Assembly: GCA_016719465.1 (NCBI GenBank)
Contig: JADJYY010000002.1
Span: forward strand, 114,818-178,817
Direction of reading: 5' to 3'
Length of the DNA stretch: 64,000 nucleotides
Origin: Hydrogenophilales bacterium
Lineage (GTDB): Bacteria; Pseudomonadota; Gammaproteobacteria; Burkholderiales; Thiobacillaceae
The position numbers and the translations under genes are program-made. Below the pieces are notes generated by a model. That model saw only the letters and a list, made by a program, of their open reading frames with translations, did no database searches and was not told the origin of the DNA. Within the stretch, counting starts at the first letter, position 1, and the number at the start of each line of letters is the position of its first letter. Positions 61,121 to 64,000 of this stretch are shown piece by piece.

Positions 61121-62440
61121 TCAACCAAGCCTCCCTATCCTCTGGCGGGCATCCTCGACATGCCGCCCCAATGCGGCCACGCACGGCATCCAGCCCTCCG
61201 TGAATCGGCCGTCCGCGCGCATCCTGGCCAAATAGGCTTCGGCCAAGTCCAGGGCCCGCCGCCAGCCAACCGGGGGAACGCAGGATTGCGGGTTGGCGGA
61301 GTTCAGGCTGTCGGGCAAATGGCCGCCACTGCCGGGCCTGAAGGCCATCGGCAGCATGTCGTAGGCTGGGGCGAGCTGATACGGTTTGCCATGTTCCGAG
61401 ACGAATGACAGATTGCCGTTGTGCATGTCGGTATTCCCGGTCAGGACGCCGAAAGCATAGAGGATCGTCGCAAGCTCGGCGGCCTCGGAGGTCACGACAC
61501 CGGAAGTTGCCAAGCGGCCCGCCAGGACAGGCCAGGGTGAAATGGCATCGCCGACAAATTCCGAGTCGAGCGCCGTCAGTGAATGCACGGCACGACGGCC
61601 CAGCGCTCCCACCCGGTCGAATCGCTCGACTTCAAGGAAACGCCGGGGGCCGATGTCCACGATCCGGCTCTCGACCGCGGGCAGGCCGGAATCGCTCAGC
61701 ACACGGCCGGCGAGATGCTCGGCCAGCAGCAGATCGCGCCAGCGGCCGGTCACCGGGTTGTCGCTCCGGGCGGTAAATTTCACCAGGACGTGCCTGCCGT
61801 TGTAGGCCACGAACTTCGGCTGTTCTCCGCCAGCGGATGAACCCGCCACCTCGCCGCGTTCGGCGGCCTCGGCCAGAGCCGGATAGTCGGTGACCGAAAC
61901 GGGGACGGGAGGTGGCGCCTGGATGAAGTTTGCGCGGGCAATATCACCCAGCAGCAGGTTGCCCACCAGATCGTCCCCGTGATGGATCAACGCCCGCAGG
62001 ACATGGGCATCGGTCCACGCGTCGATGTCAGCCGGGAGGCCGAGCGCGGCGGCGAAGCTGACGGCAAAGGCTCGGCCAAGGAAGCCGGCCGGGCGCATAT
62101 CCTGAATCCACCATGGCAAACCTTCGGAATAGTGCGTTGCGCCATCATCCTGAAGCATGACAAAGCCATCCGGGCGCACAGGTACCAATAGGCCAAGTTG
62201 CCGAATCCGTCCCTCGGCTGAAACACGGTAGACCGGCACCTCGGCCAAGCCGCGGGTGGCATCGCGCAGGGCATATTGAATAGATCTGGCAGCACCCATT
62301 CTGACGATCTCGGACCCCATACCAGCGAGTGCACGTGAAAGTGTCGGCTGGCTAACCCCCGATAGATCAATGAGTTGACGCGCCGGCGCGGGGCCTTGAG
62401 CCAGCAGGGAGCGAATACGGTCAGCATGTGCGGCGGCCAT
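61121..62440 (-). CDS. yjjJ: HipA-family serine/threonine kinase with N-terminal HTH (YjjJ-like)
   Basis: A 439-aa HipA-like kinase with a fused winged-helix DNA-binding N-terminus (RQLIDLSGVSQPTLSRALAG, residues 20-40), as in E. coli YjjJ of similar length. The N-subdomain-1 region is at residues 85-150; GEQPKFVAYNGRHVLVKFT is the Gly-rich/ATP region, HNGNLSFVSEHGK holds the catalytic loop and PAYDMLPMAF the metal site. No separate HipB gene is present; the fused domain probably acts as antitoxin and operator-binder. Bracketed by direct repeats, upstream AT-rich operator-like palindrome. Confidence 0.9.
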   Translation of the reverse strand: MAAAHADRIRSLLAQGPAPARQLIDLSGVSQPTLSRALAGMGSEIVRMGAARSIQYALRDATRGLAEVPVYRVSAEGRIRQLGLLVPVRPDGFVMLQDDGATHYSEGLPWWIQDMRPAGFLGRAFAVSFAAALGLPADIDAWTDAHVLRALIHHGDDLVGNLLLGDIARANFIQAPPPVPVSVTDYPALAEAAERGEVAGSSAGGEQPKFVAYNGRHVLVKFTARSDNPVTGRWRDLLLAEHLAGRVLSDSGLPAVESRIVDIGPRRFLEVERFDRVGALGRRAVHSLTALDSEFVGDAISPWPVLAGRLATSGVVTSEAAELATILYAFGVLTGNTDMHNGNLSFVSEHGKPYQLAPAYDMLPMAFRPGSGGHLPDSLNSANPQSCVPPVGWRRALDLAEAYLARMRADGRFTEGWMPCVAALGRHVEDARQRIGRLG

Positions 62441-62445
62441 GATGA

Positions 62446-62455
62446 ATATTAATAT
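62446..62455. promoter_or_regulatory. AT palindrome before the HipA-family start codon
   Basis: ATATTAATAT, a perfect 10-bp palindrome 5 bp upstream of the ATG, flanked by ATGAAT direct repeats in a strongly AT-rich segment. A likely binding site of the fused HTH domain. Confidence 0.4.
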
Positions 62456-62593
62456 GAATAGATATGTGAATTGTTTATTGAATTCATTCTAGGCCGATGC
62501 CAAGGAGAATGACAACCACCTTGCGCTGGCGGCGAGGGATGTCATGGCCGATAGGCATGCGTGGGCCGCAGGGTGAAATTCAATCGCACCCTG

Positions 62594-62661
62594 TGAAGTG
62601 CTTGGGCGAAGAACACGGACCCGCCCGGAACGGACGATCCATGGGCCGCCATCGCCTCGTT
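62594..62661. repeat. Direct repeat, right copy, flanking the HipA-family gene
   Basis: Reads GCTTGGGCGAAGAACACGGA, then CCCGCCCGGAACGGACGATC and CATGGGCCGCCATC; same orientation as the copy at 60959-61026. Confidence 0.7.
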
Positions 62662-62826
62662 GTTGTCCTTGGGGATGCCTCCCAGGTCGGCCAGGCCGGG
62701 GGGCACCCGCGGGACGTTCGGGAAAGACAGCACGCCCTCGCTGCCCTCATGGTGTCCACACCATGAGGTGTGCGACAACCCTCCGCCCGACAGGCATACT
62801 TCAGCAAAACAAAAAAAGGGGTTCAA
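62662..62826. other. Non-coding region before hsdR
   Basis: Together with 62456-62593 this is a gene-free stretch of about 385 bp (interrupted by the direct repeat) between two divergent genes. It must carry the hsdR promoter; AAAAAAAGGGG directly before the GTG is the ribosome site. Confidence 0.5.
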
Positions 62827-64000
62827 GTGCCTAGCACGCTTTCCGAGCGGGACGTATGCAGCAAGTTCATCACGCCAGCGATCATCGCCGCCGGGTGGGA
62901 TTTGCACACCCAAATCCGCGAGGAAGTCACCTTCACCAAGGGCCGCATCATCGTGCGCGGCAAGCTCCACGCGCGCGGCGAGCGAAAGCGCGTCGACTAC
63001 GTCCTGTACTACAAGCCCAACATCCCCCTGGCGCTAATCGAAGCCAAGGACGAAGACCACGCCTTGGGCGCCGGCATGCAGCAGGGGCTGGACTATGCCG
63101 TACCGCTGGACATCCCTTTTGTCTATTCCAGCAACGGCAGCGGCTTTCTGGAACATGACCGCACCGGCCTGGGCGACAGCGTGGAACGGGAACTCAGCCT
63201 CGCTGAATTTCCCTCGCCAGAAGCCCTCTGGCAACGCTACTGCCAATGGAAAGAGTTGGACGCCCCCGAAGCCCGCCAGGTCATCGAACAGGACTACTAC
63301 TTCGACGGCAGCGGCAAGGCGCCACGCTACTACCAGCTCAACGCCATCAATCGGGTCATCGAGGCCATCGCCAAAGGGCAAAAGCGCCTCCTGCTGGTCA
63401 TGGCCACCGGCACCGGCAAGACCTACACCGCCTTCCAGATCATCTGGCGGTTGTGGAAGTCCAAGGCCCGAAAACGCATCCTCTACCTGGCCGATCGCAA
63501 CATCCTCATCGACCAGACCAGGACCAACGACTTCAAGCCCTTCGGCGCGGCCATGACCAAGATTCAGAAGCGCCAAGTCGACAAGTCCTATGAGATTTAC
63601 CTGACCCTCTACCAGGCCGTCACCGGCAACGAGGAAGACAAGAACATCTACCGGCAGTTTTCCCGTGACTTCTTCGACCTGGTCATCATCGACGAATGCC
63701 ACCGGGGCAGCGCCGCCGAAACTTCCGCCTGGCATGAAATCCTCGACTACTTCAGCGGCGCCACCCATCTGGGCCTCACCGCCACCCCCAAGGAAACCAG
63801 GGACGTATCCAACCTGCACTACTTCGGCGAGCCGGTCTACACCTACTCCCTCAAACAGGGCATCGAGGACGGATTCCTCGCCCCGTACAAGGTCATCCGC
63901 ATCGACTTCGACCGGGACTTGCAAGGCTGGCGGCCCAGGAAAGGCCAGAAGGACAGGTTCGGCAATCTCATCGAGGACCGCATCTACAACCAGAAGGACT
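62827..64000 (+). CDS. hsdR: Type I restriction endonuclease subunit R (3' end outside window)
   Basis: Restriction and translocation subunit of a type I R-M system; 391 codons visible. The N-terminal nuclease shows the PD-(D/E)xK pattern Asp57 (VDYVLYY) and Glu72-x-Lys74 (LALIEAKDED). The translocase follows: Walker A ATGTGKT at 193-199, DECH box in VIIDECHRGS at 289-292, and motif III LTATPKET. A GTG start at 62827 is preceded by AGGGG at 5 nt spacing. hsdM and hsdS should lie beyond the right edge. Confidence 0.93.
   Translation, partial: MPSTLSERDVCSKFITPAIIAAGWDLHTQIREEVTFTKGRIIVRGKLHARGERKRVDYVLYYKPNIPLALIEAKDEDHALGAGMQQGLDYAVPLDIPFVYSSNGSGFLEHDRTGLGDSVERELSLAEFPSPEALWQRYCQWKELDAPEARQVIEQDYYFDGSGKAPRYYQLNAINRVIEAIAKGQKRLLLVMATGTGKTYTAFQIIWRLWKSKARKRILYLADRNILIDQTRTNDFKPFGAAMTKIQKRQVDKSYEIYLTLYQAVTGNEEDKNIYRQFSRDFFDLVIIDECHRGSAAETSAWHEILDYFSGATHLGLTATPKETRDVSNLHYFGEPVYTYSLKQGIEDGFLAPYKVIRIDFDRDLQGWRPRKGQKDRFGNLIEDRIYNQKD

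Overview
The window is GC-rich (roughly two thirds G+C), densely coded chromosomal DNA. The gene families and their order (bioBFHCD with comF next to it, a methionine gamma-lyase with a divergent Lrp-type regulator, an iorAB/paaK arylacetate cluster, many short intergenic repeats) suggest a betaproteobacterium, perhaps a Rhodocyclales-like or Sterolibacterium-like lineage. That placement is inference; no rRNA or tRNA gene was seen to anchor it.

Layout. 1-0.75 kb: start of a cytochrome c oxidase subunit II gene. 0.9-6 kb: a minus-strand biotin operon (membrane protein, bioB, bioF, bioH, bioC, bioD) in which four genes carry a 28-bp tract of four heptamers. 6-12 kb: comF, a nudB-type Nudix gene, repeats including a 168-bp MITE, a secreted PilJ-N-domain protein and mutS. 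12.2-20.2 kb: an accessory island with a large NACHT-like NTPase carrying a predicted C-terminal nuclease, coupled to a DUF4143 AAA ATPase, then a Fic protein and a VapC/Phd-type toxin-antitoxin pair. 20.6-29.6 kb: mdeR/mdeA, a 6-phosphofructokinase, small proteins, a polysaccharide pyruvyl transferase-like gene, and a duplicated DUF1538 membrane protein with two PII-like proteins. 29.6-39.2 kb: one long minus-strand arylpyruvate/arylacetate operon (solute:Na+ symporter, small accessory protein, porin, iorA, iorB, paaK, ACT protein, paaK, paaI) interspersed with a GC-rich repeat. 39.3-46.6 kb: thioesterase, DUF924, PDZ protein, a lipoprotein gene split by artefactual sequence, a DsbA-like protein, SDR and methyltransferase. 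46.7-51.2 kb: an RND pump and its adaptor. 51.5-54.4 kb: a thioredoxin/DsbD-like membrane protein, msrB and a ferredoxin-NADP reductase. 54.4-59.6 kb: an iron-type ABC transporter operon ending in a small TTNSSS protein and a radical SAM/SPASM enzyme, a candidate peptide-modifying system. 59.7-64 kb: yceH, small genes, a HipA-family kinase gene bracketed by direct repeats, and the start of a type I restriction hsdR.

The genes form a few working units: biotin synthesis from pimeloyl-ACP assembly (BioC/BioH) to biotin (BioB); uptake and CoA activation of aryl acids plus oxidative decarboxylation of arylpyruvates (Ior); methionine breakdown (MdeA); and two defence-like zones.

Sequence quality needs care. 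A block near 41.8-43.7 kb is almost T-free on the plus strand and cannot be real coding sequence, a poly-G block lies at about 20.25-20.43 kb, and several conserved genes (comF, the second paaK, the lipoprotein, the ABC ATPase) are broken by single-base changes in C/G runs. Breaks in bioD and paaI instead lie in 7-bp repeat tracts and could be real slippage.
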